From Crenotrichaceae bacterium (GTDB taxonomy: Bacteria; Pseudomonadota; Gammaproteobacteria; Methylococcales; DRLZ01): DNA of 11,788 bases. The stretch spans positions 1-11,788 of the forward strand of contig DRLZ01000193.1 in NCBI GenBank assembly GCA_011322755.1, given 5' to 3'. The notes below the pieces were generated by a model that saw nothing but the letters and a program-made list of their open reading frames with translations, had not been told where the DNA came from and made no database searches. Positions 5,173 through 11,788 of this stretch are shown here, piece by piece. Both the position numbers and the translations under genes were made by a program. Every line of letters starts with the position of its first letter. Within the stretch, counting starts at the first letter, position 1.

Positions 5173-7182
5173 TTATTCATGGCCAGCTTTGCCATTGATT
5201 AAACTATCCATAGCAACTTGAATGTAGGCATCTAATTTATATTGCATCTTGTGCTGTTGGGAGGGATCTGAAATTAATATTGCTGTTGGGCGTTTTCCTA
5301 TAGTGTAGTGATACAGTTTTGCTTTCAATTGTGGTTGTTTTACCAAAATCATATCTCCTTCGATGTATGCTGTCGTTCTATCCGAGCCAGAGGGTTTAAT
5401 GATTGCAAAACCATTATCATCAACATTCAGTAAATCTCTCCCCCAGCAGCTGTGAGCGGAGTCTCCGCCTAATAGTCCGGCGATTGTAGGAACAATATCA
5501 ACTTGTGAGCCAATAATTGCTTTTGTGCTGCCATGTTTTTGGAGAAGATTTGGCGCAATGACAAGAAGTGGAACATGAAATCTTAGTAAGTCGATATTTG
5601 TGAGTTGTTTCTGGGTACTAAACCCGTGATCCCCCACGATGATAAAAGCCGTTTTGTTGTAATTATCAGATTTTTCAATTGTCCTGAAAAATTCACCCAG
5701 TGCCCAATCTGAATATCGCATTGCAGTCAAATGCTCGTTCAATTCACCAAAACCTGTCACTGGTTTTACAGGAAGCGGTTTGGGTAGAGCATAGGGTGTA
5801 TGATTGGACAATGTCTGCAAGAATGCAAAAAATGGTTTATTGTCAGGGATTTTAGCGAGTTCTTCCTCAGCACGCTTAAACATATCTTCATCTGACACAC
5901 CCCAGGTTGGATCAGAAAATTTTGGATGAATAAAATCATGGCGACCAATAAAGCTTTGCATGCCTTGTCGACCAAAAAAACCATGTTGATTATCCCATGC
6001 AAAATCGCCGTTATAGATATATAGACTTTGATACTTCCTGTCATTAACTATTTTCAAAATGCCTGCAAATTTTGTATTCCCCTGAGGCATTTGCATCAAC
6101 GTTTCATATCCGGGCAAATTAGGAAAACAAGCCATCGAAGCAAACATTCCCTGATGAGTGTGTGTTCCATTTGAAAAAAAATGATTAAATAACACCCCTT
6201 TTTTTCTTAACTTGTCAAATTCTGGCGTGATTCCATAGTGATGCCCCATGCTATCAACAAATGCTGCGCTGAAGCTTTCCATTAAAATAAAAACAATGTT
6301 CAGAGGTTGAGAGTAGAGAACACCATTACCAGCATGATAGGTACGGTAAACCGGGTAACTCTCAGGATTAATCAAACTATCTTTGTCAGACAATAATAGT
6401 TTTCGTGTTGCAGAGATAGCAGATTTCATTGGCACTTTGGTGAGCCAGTTTTTGTTATCAATTCCTTTGAGTTCTGAAATTGATGCTTTGAGTAAAGTAA
6501 AACTGCCGTTTAATGCTAAATGATTGGCAAACAAATATTGACTGTGGAAGGCATCTCCCCAGCGTAAGGGAGGACCGTGGCGAACCGTGCCTCTGGCTGA
6601 AAATACCGCAATGATGGCAATGATTAAAAAGCCAATGCATCTGCTTGCATATGACGAATTATTTTCTGTATTTCTATCGATATACTGACTGCTTTTAGAT
6701 AACAATACATAAAATAAATATGTCAGTATTATAAATAACAGAAAATAACGTATGACTGGAAATCCATACCAGATCATGCTGGCTACTGTTGTTGCATCTT
6801 CTCGAATATACTGAAACACAAGACTATTCAGGCGTACGTGAAATTCGTGATAAAAATCTAGTTCAAGGATGGCAAAAAAAGTAACAACGCCTGCTGTGAA
6901 TGTTAACCACATAACAGCATATTTTTTTTTCAAGCCTTTTGGATTGAGTAGCAAGAAAATAACAGGAATCAAGATGTAAGTTGTTATAATCAGATCGAAT
7001 TTACTACCAATAACAAAAGACTCGATTATTTCGGAATAAGGGATAGTCGGTACAAGATCAATATTCCGCCACAACAAAAATCCTCTTAACACAGTTTGTA
7101 AAATAATCAGGTGAATTGCTGTATTTAGAATAAACAGCAAGTCTGATTGGGTTCTATTAAATTTTTTCATTCGACTTATCAA
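5173..7182 (-). CDS. Membrane-anchored sulfatase / LTA-synthase-family phosphotransferase
   Basis: A 669-residue inner-membrane protein. The N-terminal third has about five hydrophobic segments (roughly 15-38, 63-80, 90-108, 141-162, 183-196). The remainder is a sulfatase/alkaline-phosphatase-fold domain (about 293-600) expected in the periplasm. Metal-site signatures are IVFILMESF (E302), SNGTHTHQG (T340 or T342, likely the nucleophile), SNHTPY (H461) and IVGDHGF (D518, H519). Family members move phosphoglycerol or phosphoethanolamine groups from phospholipids to envelope glycans; relatives in Gram-negatives include OpgB-like enzymes. The substrate here cannot be told. The start is taken at TTG 7182, since AGGGAG lies 10 nt upstream; ATG at 7170 is the alternative but has only a weak SD. 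The gene stands alone, convergent with hsp20-dksA and with about 250 bp upstream before an IS5 relic. Confidence 0.88.
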   Translation of the reverse strand: MISRMKKFNRTQSDLLFILNTAIHLIILQTVLRGFLLWRNIDLVPTIPYSEIIESFVIGSKFDLIITTYILIPVIFLLLNPKGLKKKYAVMWLTFTAGVVTFFAILELDFYHEFHVRLNSLVFQYIREDATTVASMIWYGFPVIRYFLLFIILTYLFYVLLSKSSQYIDRNTENNSSYASRCIGFLIIAIIAVFSARGTVRHGPPLRWGDAFHSQYLFANHLALNGSFTLLKASISELKGIDNKNWLTKVPMKSAISATRKLLLSDKDSLINPESYPVYRTYHAGNGVLYSQPLNIVFILMESFSAAFVDSMGHHYGITPEFDKLRKKGVLFNHFFSNGTHTHQGMFASMACFPNLPGYETLMQMPQGNTKFAGILKIVNDRKYQSLYIYNGDFAWDNQHGFFGRQGMQSFIGRHDFIHPKFSDPTWGVSDEDMFKRAEEELAKIPDNKPFFAFLQTLSNHTPYALPKPLPVKPVTGFGELNEHLTAMRYSDWALGEFFRTIEKSDNYNKTAFIIVGDHGFSTQKQLTNIDLLRFHVPLLVIAPNLLQKHGSTKAIIGSQVDIVPTIAGLLGGDSAHSCWGRDLLNVDDNGFAIIKPSGSDRTTAYIEGDMILVKQPQLKAKLYHYTIGKRPTAILISDPSQQHKMQYKLDAYIQVAMDSLINGKAGHE

Positions 7183-7430
7183 ATTTCCAATACTCCCTGA
7201 TTTTGTGCCATGGGTAATGCGCTAACTACATAATTAAAACTGGATCCTTTGTATACAGAGAGTCAGCAACGAGCGCATAATCTGTTAGATTCGATAGGGT
7301 TTCCTGATTATGTATAAAGATCAGTTAATTTATAAAAATGATGCTAGATATTAAACAATGTGTTATTAGATATTTCTCTATCTTGACAGACATGTCCCGG
7401 TTTGTATTTAATCTTACGCGATGTTGTTAA
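7183..7430. other. Upstream region of the sulfatase gene, nothing else recognised
   Basis: This AT-rich stretch should hold the leftward promoter of the sulfatase gene, but no promoter hexamers stand out clearly. No coding sequence or repeat is recognised up to the start of the IS5 relic at 7431. Confidence 0.35.
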
Positions 7431-7802
7431 GGAATCTCTGATTAAGCTTCCCGAAAATGAGATAATAACCTGATGATAACAGAGCCGACCTGAGGACGAA
7501 AAAAATGAAACAACTGAGTTTTTCCTCAGTAACCTATTTGGATATCGTAAAACACGTTACAGAGGGAATGAAAAAAATAGCGCCTATGTCTTTTCTCTGA
7601 TGGCATTAGCCAATGTGTATCAAGTCTGAGGCTAATGATTACAAGGCGCAGGGTAGATGCGCCTGAAAGGGGGGCAATCAGGCAAAACAAGCCTGATTGA
7701 CCAATAATAAGGAGTGAAAAAAGGTGTTTTTACCCCGTTAACACTGAAAAAATTAAAGAATCAAAATTTGGTAATGGAAAAACTTAGATTTTCAGAGGTT
7801 CC
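7431..7802 (+). mobile_element. Internally deleted IS5-family element (about 372 bp)
   Basis: The left end GGAATCTCTGA (7431-7441) is an inverted copy of the right end TCAGAGGTTCC (7792-7802), with one mismatch in eleven. Between them lie the first codons of an IS5-type transposase and its last third, with the middle missing. Two perfect hairpins occur near the 3' part: AGGCGCA/TGCGCCT (7644-7664) and CAATCAGGC/GCCTGATTG (7675-7699). The flanks show no clear target duplication. The element is non-autonomous and could only move if a related transposase acts in trans. Confidence 0.72.
7505..7707 (+). pseudogene. IS5-family transposase remnant, N- and C-terminal pieces joined
   Basis: ATG at 7505 opens MKQLSFSS, a typical IS5-group N-terminus, preceded by a TGAGGAC SD. 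After about a dozen codons the frame changes, and from 7543 one reads YRKTRYRGNEKNSAYVF and then SLMALANVYQV. This resembles the end of IS5 transposases downstream of the last catalytic region. An in-frame TGA at 7627 and further stops follow before TAA at 7705. The whole catalytic DDE core is absent, so this is an internal-deletion relic. Confidence 0.68.
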
Positions 7803-8111
7803 ATACTAACTCGTGACTCGACATTTAGACGCATTGATCACAACACAAGCATACCTTCCACTCATTCCCAAGCTTTGATTGGGAATGCAGAGTGAGAAGC
7901 TCTGGCTTCAAGTCTCAAGAACCATAAAACGGGCAATTTGCTATTTCAACGCCTCAACAGAGTGGTTATCACACTAACAACACGACTGAGTGATAATCCT
8001 GTTGTGTGCCTGGATTTATGGTTAACAGAAAGACCCCGTTAATCCTCTGTCAGATCATTAACTCAACCGGGGGATCATTTCCATGAAACGTATTGAAACC
8101 AACATGACATG
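7803..8111. other. Gene-free, hairpin-rich region
   Basis: No coding sequence is recognised. Several inverted repeats follow one another. ATTCCCAA/TTGGGAAT (7864-7871, 7879-7886) is extended by CACTC/GAGTG (7859-7863, 7890-7894). GAAGC/GCTTC lies at 7896-7909 and TTATCAC/GTGATAA in 7965-7997. AACCATAAA/TTTATGGTT (7920-7928, 8015-8023) encloses the last pair. GTTAAT/ATTAAC sits at about 8038-8063 inside CCCC/GGGG. The first two resemble the TTCCCAAGC-type hairpins scattered between genes in many proteobacteria; the rest could be a structured RNA or a decayed element. Confidence 0.45.
7859..7909. repeat. Tandem intergenic hairpins (CATTCCCAAGC type)
   Basis: An 8-bp perfect stem ATTCCCAA/TTGGGAAT with a 7-nt loop, flanked by the paired CACTC and GAGTG with a 3-nt bulge, is followed at once by GAAGC-TCTG-GCTTC. 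From memory, hairpins of this wording are common interspersed repeats in proteobacteria, but copy number in this genome is not visible here. Confidence 0.55.
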
Positions 8112-8271
8112 GTAGGATGTGGTGAGTTTACGAACCGCATCAATGAATGAGGTTGTGTTACGTTGAAAGAATGTCAAAAACTCAATGTGTTGTCAGTCAC
8201 GTTGTTGACCAACGCCAACATTAAAACCAATCGTATGATTTGATGCGGTTCGTGCCTCACCAGCATCCTAC
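8112..8271. repeat. Long palindromic MITE-like element with 32-bp terminal inverted repeats
   Basis: The segment 8112-8143 (GTAGGATGTGGTGAG ... CGAACCGCATCAA) is an imperfect inverted copy of 8240-8271 (TTGATGCGGTTCG ... CTCACC ... GCATCCTAC). Pairing continues inward through GGTT, GTT and GTTG against CAAC, AAC and AACC, so nearly the entire 160 bp can fold. No coding capacity and no clear target duplication. It ends 2 bp from the stop codon of the secreted-protein gene and may act as its transcript end. The wording GCGGTTCG-CTCACC-CATCCTAC recalls intergenic repeats seen in other proteobacteria. Confidence 0.7.
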
Positions 8272-8273
8272 GA

Positions 8274-8963
8274 TTACCGCACGTTACCGTGTTGCTTCTC
8301 CACATCGTCAACAAACAATCCTTCACCGTAGTTGAAATCTGATAAAATCTCGATTCGCTGTTCTCTTAGGGTTCGAATATCAATAGCCCGGACAATAAAA
8401 GTATTCTTTGGAATAGGATGTCCACTAATTGCATAAAACAATCCTTTCAAGCTTTTATCTATATGTGTTTTTACCTCAAGAAAAACAATAATCTTTGAAT
8501 CTTTTGACCAACGTAAGTCCGAAATATAATCGTTTGCTTTAAAACTAGTGATTTGAACCAGAGTAATTGCATTAAACAACACAATAGATTTGATAGGAAA
8601 AAAAGATGGATCCTCGAAACCAACTATTAACAATTTTCGGTTCGGGCTGGGATAAATCCATTTAATATTAGCTGGTAAATTGCCATGGTATTGAAATATT
8701 GCTTCTTTTCGCTCCTGTTCTCTATCTTTAATAATTGATGTGAACTTAGCAAAATCATCCCCAGCACCTGAGATACGTTGTTTATTTGACACTAAAACAG
8801 GAGCCGATGTTTTATCGATTCTAACAAAATATTTTAGCGACTTGCTAAAGTTGGTTAACCATACTGTTACTACCTGTTTATTTTCCGCAGAAAAAACATT
8901 AGGTACTATTAAATAAAAAAACAATAGACATGCTATTAAATATTTTGTGTATTTATAAACCAC
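8274..8963 (-). CDS. Exported protein of unknown function, possible Rhs-cognate immunity protein
   Basis: I do not recognise this 229-residue protein. It begins with a Sec-type signal peptide: positive n-region, hydrophobic core YLIACLLFFYLIVPNV, and a likely cut after FSA (about residue 26). The mature part is mostly beta-like, and two stretches (IKWIYPSPNRKLLIVG near 100-115 and DLRWSKDSKIIVFLE near 148-163) resemble blades of WD40/TolB-type propellers. No Cys or catalytic motif stands out. The start is GTG 8963, without a good SD; no nearby ATG fits the signal peptide. It lies 28 nt behind the stop of the Rhs toxin fragment on the same strand, the usual place for an immunity gene. A periplasmic location would suit a toxin acting on the envelope. 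That role is inference from position only. The gene's 3' end abuts a palindromic repeat. Confidence 0.65.
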   Translation of the reverse strand: MVYKYTKYLIACLLFFYLIVPNVFSAENKQVVTVWLTNFSKSLKYFVRIDKTSAPVLVSNKQRISGAGDDFAKFTSIIKDREQERKEAIFQYHGNLPANIKWIYPSPNRKLLIVGFEDPSFFPIKSIVLFNAITLVQITSFKANDYISDLRWSKDSKIIVFLEVKTHIDKSLKGLFYAISGHPIPKNTFIVRAIDIRTLREQRIEILSDFNYGEGLFVDDVEKQHGNVR

Positions 8964-8991
8964 AACTTTGGTTCCGAAATTTTTCGATTAT

Positions 8992-9746
8992 TTATCGATC
9001 TGTCATGAAAGCATCAATGACATCTGAAATGTTAGGAAACCAATCATCAATAACATGCTCCATCGTTATATGTCCATCCAACTCTTGAAATTCGTGTCCG
9101 TCAGCAAAACGATCCTCGTTTGCGTGGAGAGCAGCTCCTAAACCTATATAGGTACCAGTTTCAATTTGAGAGTTTATAAATTGACTAGTACCTAACTTGG
9201 CTTCAGCAGTGGTTTTCCCTTCTTTAGCCATTGCGTGCCAATTTGAGTTCTCTAGTGCTTGAGATCCCTATCTAAAATCAAACCCCATATTGGTTCCTGC
9301 TACAAAAGCGCTTGTCATAGGGTTTTCACCTTTAGAAATCATAGCTGCCACAGTTATTATTCCGTGTATAGGTGTTCCATATAAACCATTTGGATCAAGC
9401 AAGTGAACCGGATTTCCCCCAACATACTCATAAGTATTCAACACACCTACAAGCCCAATCGGATCACTGGTAATATACCGCCCAGTCCCCGGATCATAAT
9501 ACCGAAAGTAGTTATCATACAACCCACTCTCAACATCATAATACTGCTCCGGAAAGCGAACATTAACCACCACATTTTGCCCATTGCCATCCGGGTCTTC
9601 ATCCACCGCCTGAGTGCCAAACGCCTCACCCTCACAGCGCCAGACTATTGTTCCATTGTTACGGTTGCCAGTCGTGGTGTGTACAAATGATCGCTATGCA
9701 GATAACTGAGTTGTTCTGATGCTGTGATATCAATCTGAATCTTTGG
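8992..9746 (-). pseudogene. 3' end of an Rhs polymorphic-toxin gene with phospholipase-like tip
   Basis: Reading leftward from 9746: SEQLSYLHSDHLYTPRLAT, then a one-base deletion near 9660-9664, then NNGTIVWRCEGEAFG and the Rhs core FPEQYYDVESGLYDNYFRYY, DPGTGRYITSDPIGL and GGNPVHLLDPNGL. The DPNGL marks the usual core/toxin junction. The tip domain follows, broken by one in-frame TAG at 9268-9270 after GFDFR; the same frame goes on with GSQALENSNWHAMAKEG to a TAA at 8992-8994. The last part has SNWHAM and ALHANEDRFADGHE, a His-x3-Asp plus His pattern like that of zinc-dependent phospholipase C or S1/P1-type enzymes (inference). The 5' bulk of rhs is missing, so the cassette is a displaced or decayed tip. 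The 79-codon reading frame at 8992-9231 is this tip, not a separate gene. Confidence 0.8.
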
Positions 9747-9886
9747 GGCCAGAGTACAATAAATTACTTTTATCACTATTCTTCTTCGGTCTCCCTGCTT
9801 TTCTTGCTGTTACACGTCTTTCAGTGAGCGCCTCAATCCATGATTATTACATTCTGTCTCTAAATGATGATACCCATTGTCATTGT

Positions 9887-9915
9887 TTGATTTTTCAGTT
9901 TCATTTCACTTTAAA
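9887..9915 (+). promoter_or_regulatory. Possible sigma-70 promoter of the DUF2202 gene
   Basis: TTGATT (9887-9892) and TTTAAA (9910-9915) stand 17 nt apart, each four of six to consensus, about 50 nt before the start codon. In AT-rich sequence such pairs occur by chance, so the call is weak. Confidence 0.28.
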
Positions 9916-9962
9916 GGTATATAGTTATTCCTGAAAGAGATATTAAACCAAGGAGAAAAATC

Positions 9963-10652
9963 ATGATGATAAGAAATAATGTACTTTTAGTTGCTGCACT
10001 TTTAACTGTAGTTACCCTATCGACTGCCCATGCAGGTCAGAATAGAACAGGCAACAAAAAACAGGTAGATCAATCCGTTACAACTACTGAAGTCAATCAG
10101 ACCATTAATGATGACGATACAGCCATGCTGATTTATATCCGCGAGGAAGAAAAAGTTGCCAGAGATGTTTATCTCACTTTAGCTGAAATCTGGGATACTC
10201 AAATTTTTACCAATATTGCCACTGCCGAGCAAAAACATATGGATGCAGTTGCGCGCTTGCTTGAGCAATTTTCAATTGATGATCCGGTTGTTGACGACAG
10301 TATCTCGGCATTTACTAACCCTGAGCTTGCTGGTATGTATAACGACTTGGTGAGTCAGGGAGAACAATCCTTAATGGATGCATTGTATGCCGGCGCATTG
10401 ATTGAAGAGGTCGATATTCTTGATTTGCAAGACTTTATCGATAATAGTGATCAAGCGGAAATTATCAATGTCTATGAATCACTGATGCGTGGTTCACGCA
10501 ATCATTTGCGTGCTTTTGTCGGCCAGATTGAAAGCTATGGCATTGTTTATGAAGCGCAGCGTATGAACCAACAAGATGTCGATACAATTGTAGACTCAGC
10601 AATGGAACGTGGGTCAGAAGGTAAAAACAAGGGAAGAAAACGTAGGCATTGA
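9963..10652 (+). CDS. Exported ferritin-like protein, DUF2202 family
   Basis: A 229-residue periplasmic protein with a Sec signal peptide (MMIRNNVLLVAALLTVVTLS, cut after AHA at about residue 24), a Thr/Asn/Asp-rich linker (25-52) and a DUF2202 domain (about 53-205). The domain is a helical bundle with ferritin-like ligand spacing: REEEKVARDVY (E61-E63), ATAEQKHMDA (E89, H92), LIEEVDILDL (E148, E149) and YESLMRGSRNHLRAF (E172, H181). This suggests a di-iron or other metal site; the true reaction is not known to me. The tail (from about 217) is strongly basic, GKNKGRKRRH. The start has AAGGAG about 7 nt before ATG 9963; ATG 9966 is equally possible. It is followed by a strong terminator and then, on the same strand, a two-component pair. 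Its function may be metal or peroxide related, but this is inference from the fold. Confidence 0.87.
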   Translation: MMIRNNVLLVAALLTVVTLSTAHAGQNRTGNKKQVDQSVTTTEVNQTINDDDTAMLIYIREEEKVARDVYLTLAEIWDTQIFTNIATAEQKHMDAVARLLEQFSIDDPVVDDSISAFTNPELAGMYNDLVSQGEQSLMDALYAGALIEEVDILDLQDFIDNSDQAEIINVYESLMRGSRNHLRAFVGQIESYGIVYEAQRMNQQDVDTIVDSAMERGSEGKNKGRKRRH

Positions 10653-10704
10653 TAAAATGGATGCAACGACTCAGTAGACTGAATATCATGTTACCCAGTT
10701 TGAT

Positions 10705-10747
10705 ATAACTGCCGTCTGGATTGTCTAGGGGGCAGTTATTTTTCTTT
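10705..10747 (+). terminator. Rho-independent terminator after the DUF2202 gene
   Basis: ATAACTGCC (10705-10713) and GGCAGTTAT (10731-10739) form a perfect 9-bp stem, followed directly by TTTTTCTTT. It lies about 50 nt after the stop codon and separates the DUF2202 gene from the two-component operon. Confidence 0.88.
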
Positions 10748-10781
10748 AGTTTCTTTAGGTTCCAGACTCAAATCTTAGTTG

Positions 10782-10811
10782 TTGACAGATGATTATTTTT
10801 GCTGATTTAAA
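10782..10811 (+). promoter_or_regulatory. Probable sigma-70 promoter of the two-component operon
   Basis: A perfect -35 hexamer TTGACA at 10782-10787 is followed after 17-18 nt by ATTTAA/TTTAAA (10805-10811). This places a transcription start about 40 nt before the response-regulator start codon. Confidence 0.45.
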
Positions 10812-10860
10812 CTGATAACTTAGCTGTATTATTGGTCAATTAAAATAAAGGTTATTGTCC

Positions 10861-11529
10861 GTGCGTTTGTTACTTGTGGAAGATGATTTAATTCTTGTCG
10901 AATCGTTGAAAAAACAGCTCGAGCGTCAGGGATATGCCGTTGATCATGCCAGTAACGGGGTTGATGCCGAATTCATGGGTAATGAGGAACCGTATGATAT
11001 TGTCGTTCTCGACCTTGGAATACCGAAAAAATCAGGGCTGGATGTATTAACAACATGGCGCAAGCAAGGCAACAAGGTTTCAGTCATTATTCTTACAGCA
11101 AGAGATGCTTGGCATGAGCGCGTTGAAGGCTTTAAGGCCGGAGCCGATGACTATCTCGGAAAACCGTTTCATGTTGAGGAGTTGATTGTGCGTATCCAGG
11201 CGCTGCTCAGACGATCACATGATATGCCTGGTCAGGTTCTGAAAAGCGGCGACTTGATACTGGATGAAGAACGTCAGCATGTGCAGTTGTCGGATAAGAC
11301 CATTGTCACACTGACAGGTACTGAATTTCGTTTGTTACGCTATTTTATGCTCAACCCTGGCAAAATACTGTCCAAAACACAGCTGACTGAACATGTCTAT
11401 GAGCAAAGTTTTGATCGAGACAGTAATTTAATCGAAGTCTATATCCGCCGTTTACGTAACAAATTGGGAAAACAGCGTTTCAAGATGCAGCGTGGTCAAG
11501 GCTACATATTTCAGGATGATTCTGAATGA
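10861..11529 (+). CDS. OmpR/PhoP-family response regulator
   Basis: A 222-residue DNA-binding response regulator. The receiver domain (about 1-116) has the acidic pocket E7, D8, D9, the phospho-acceptor D51 in VVLDLGIP, T79 and K101 in GKPF. The C-terminal winged helix (about 126-218) includes LTGTEFRLLRYFM, the recognition-helix stretch SNLIEVYIRRLRNKL and the wing RGQGYIF. The opening MRLLLVEDD resembles the PmrA/QseB branch, but the target genes cannot be inferred. The start is placed at GTG 10861 because AAAGG lies 9 nt upstream and it gives the canonical N-terminus. TTG at 10855 is only 3 nt from the SD. It overlaps the kinase start by four bases (ATGA), which implies translational coupling. 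The DUF2202 gene just upstream, behind a terminator, is a possible target. Confidence 0.95.
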   Translation: MRLLLVEDDLILVESLKKQLERQGYAVDHASNGVDAEFMGNEEPYDIVVLDLGIPKKSGLDVLTTWRKQGNKVSVIILTARDAWHERVEGFKAGADDYLGKPFHVEELIVRIQALLRRSHDMPGQVLKSGDLILDEERQHVQLSDKTIVTLTGTEFRLLRYFMLNPGKILSKTQLTEHVYEQSFDRDSNLIEVYIRRLRNKLGKQRFKMQRGQGYIFQDDSE

Positions 11530-11788
11530 AATCGTTGCAGCGACACCTGCAGCTATGGCTGGCTGTTAGCTTGATTCTTTTGATCGTATTGTTCTGGATC
11601 GTTGCTAATCGTTCAATGCACAGGATCACTGAAAATTATATTGTTGAGCGTCTCGAACATGATTGGCAGAATTTGTACGATGCACTTGTACAGCGAAATA
11701 ATCAGCTGGCATTACACAATAAACGCATTAATTCCATTTATCATACTCTTGATTCCGGACATTATTTTTTGATAGCAAGTCGAGGTGA
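11526..11788 (+). CDS. Sensor histidine kinase, N-terminal part (cut by the window end)
   Basis: Only the first 87 codons are present and the frame is open at the edge. ATG at 11526 overlaps the response regulator's TGA as ATGA. The protein begins MKSLQRHLQLWLAVSLI, with a first membrane segment at about 9-28, and then enters a periplasmic sensor region (from about 30: MHRITENYIVERLEHDWQNL) that is rich in charged and amide residues. The HAMP, H-box and ATPase domains must lie beyond the window. The assignment rests on the coupling with an OmpR-type regulator and the membrane topology. The early sensor segment resembles QseC/PmrB-like kinases in layout, but the signal cannot be told. Confidence 0.85.
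   Translation, partial: MKSLQRHLQLWLAVSLILLIVLFWIVANRSMHRITENYIVERLEHDWQNLYDALVQRNNQLALHNKRINSIYHTLDSGHYFLIASRG

Noticed and set aside
5033..5221. Plus-strand frame of 62 codons in the convergent gap
   Set aside because: No SD, no recognisable domain, and it overlaps the end of the sulfatase gene.
7960..8025. Integron attC site
   Set aside because: Inverted repeats and CAAC/GTTG pairs are present, but no RYYYAAC/GTTRRRY core pair is found and no cassette genes or integrase lie nearby.
9743..9934. Plus-strand frame of 63 codons with a hydrophobic stretch
   Set aside because: It starts with TTG without SD, covers the likely promoter of the DUF2202 gene and begins at the edge of the Rhs relic; probably chance.
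1..11788. CRISPR array, tRNA, rRNA or replication origin
   Set aside because: No regularly spaced identical repeats, no cloverleaf with CCA-type end, no rRNA-like sequence and no DnaA-box cluster were seen on reading the window.

Overview
The window looks like an accessory-rich stretch of a Gram-negative proteobacterial chromosome, most likely gamma- or betaproteobacterial. The pointers are a Tat-type multicopper oxidase, an FNR-like regulator beside a perfect FNR box, a sigma-32-type heat-shock promoter, an OmpR-type two-component pair, and relics of IS21, IS30 and IS5 elements and an Rhs gene. Base composition is fairly AT-rich by eye. I cannot name the genus.

Layout. 1-97 is the end of an IS21-family element. 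381-1045 is a multiply frameshifted IS30-family transposase. 1065-2693 (minus) is a copper-type multicopper oxidase with a Met/Gly/Arg-rich insert. It is divergent from 3008-3712, a Crp/Fnr-family regulator that keeps three of the four iron-sulfur cysteine positions of E. coli FNR. The gap between them holds a perfect TTGAT-N4-ATCAA box, and a TATGGT hexamer lies at class II distance on the oxidase side. 4030-4458 is a small heat-shock protein with a good sigma-32-type promoter. It is followed by a DksA/TraR-type zinc-finger protein (4522-4860), probably co-transcribed. Facing them is a 669-residue membrane-anchored sulfatase/LTA-synthase-like phosphotransferase (5173-7182, minus).

7183-8273 has no intact gene. 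It holds an internally deleted IS5-family element (7431-7802), a cluster of hairpins (7855-8075) and a long palindromic, MITE-like element (8112-8271). Next, on the minus strand, come a secreted protein of unknown function (8274-8963) and the degraded 3' end of an Rhs polymorphic-toxin gene (8992-9746). The tip of the Rhs gene carries a His/Asp-rich domain that looks like a metal-dependent phospholipase. The secreted protein sits where a cognate immunity protein would.

The right end holds an exported ferritin-like DUF2202 protein (9963-10652) closed by a strong terminator, then an OmpR-type response regulator (10861-11529) overlapping the start of its sensor kinase (11526 to the window edge).

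Working picture (inference): a stress and metal-handling neighbourhood (oxygen-regulated copper oxidase, heat-shock pair, ferritin-like protein, two-component system), broken up by mobile-element relics and a decayed interbacterial toxin cassette. The most testable new points are the FNR-like regulator/box/oxidase unit and the Rhs tip with its exported partner.
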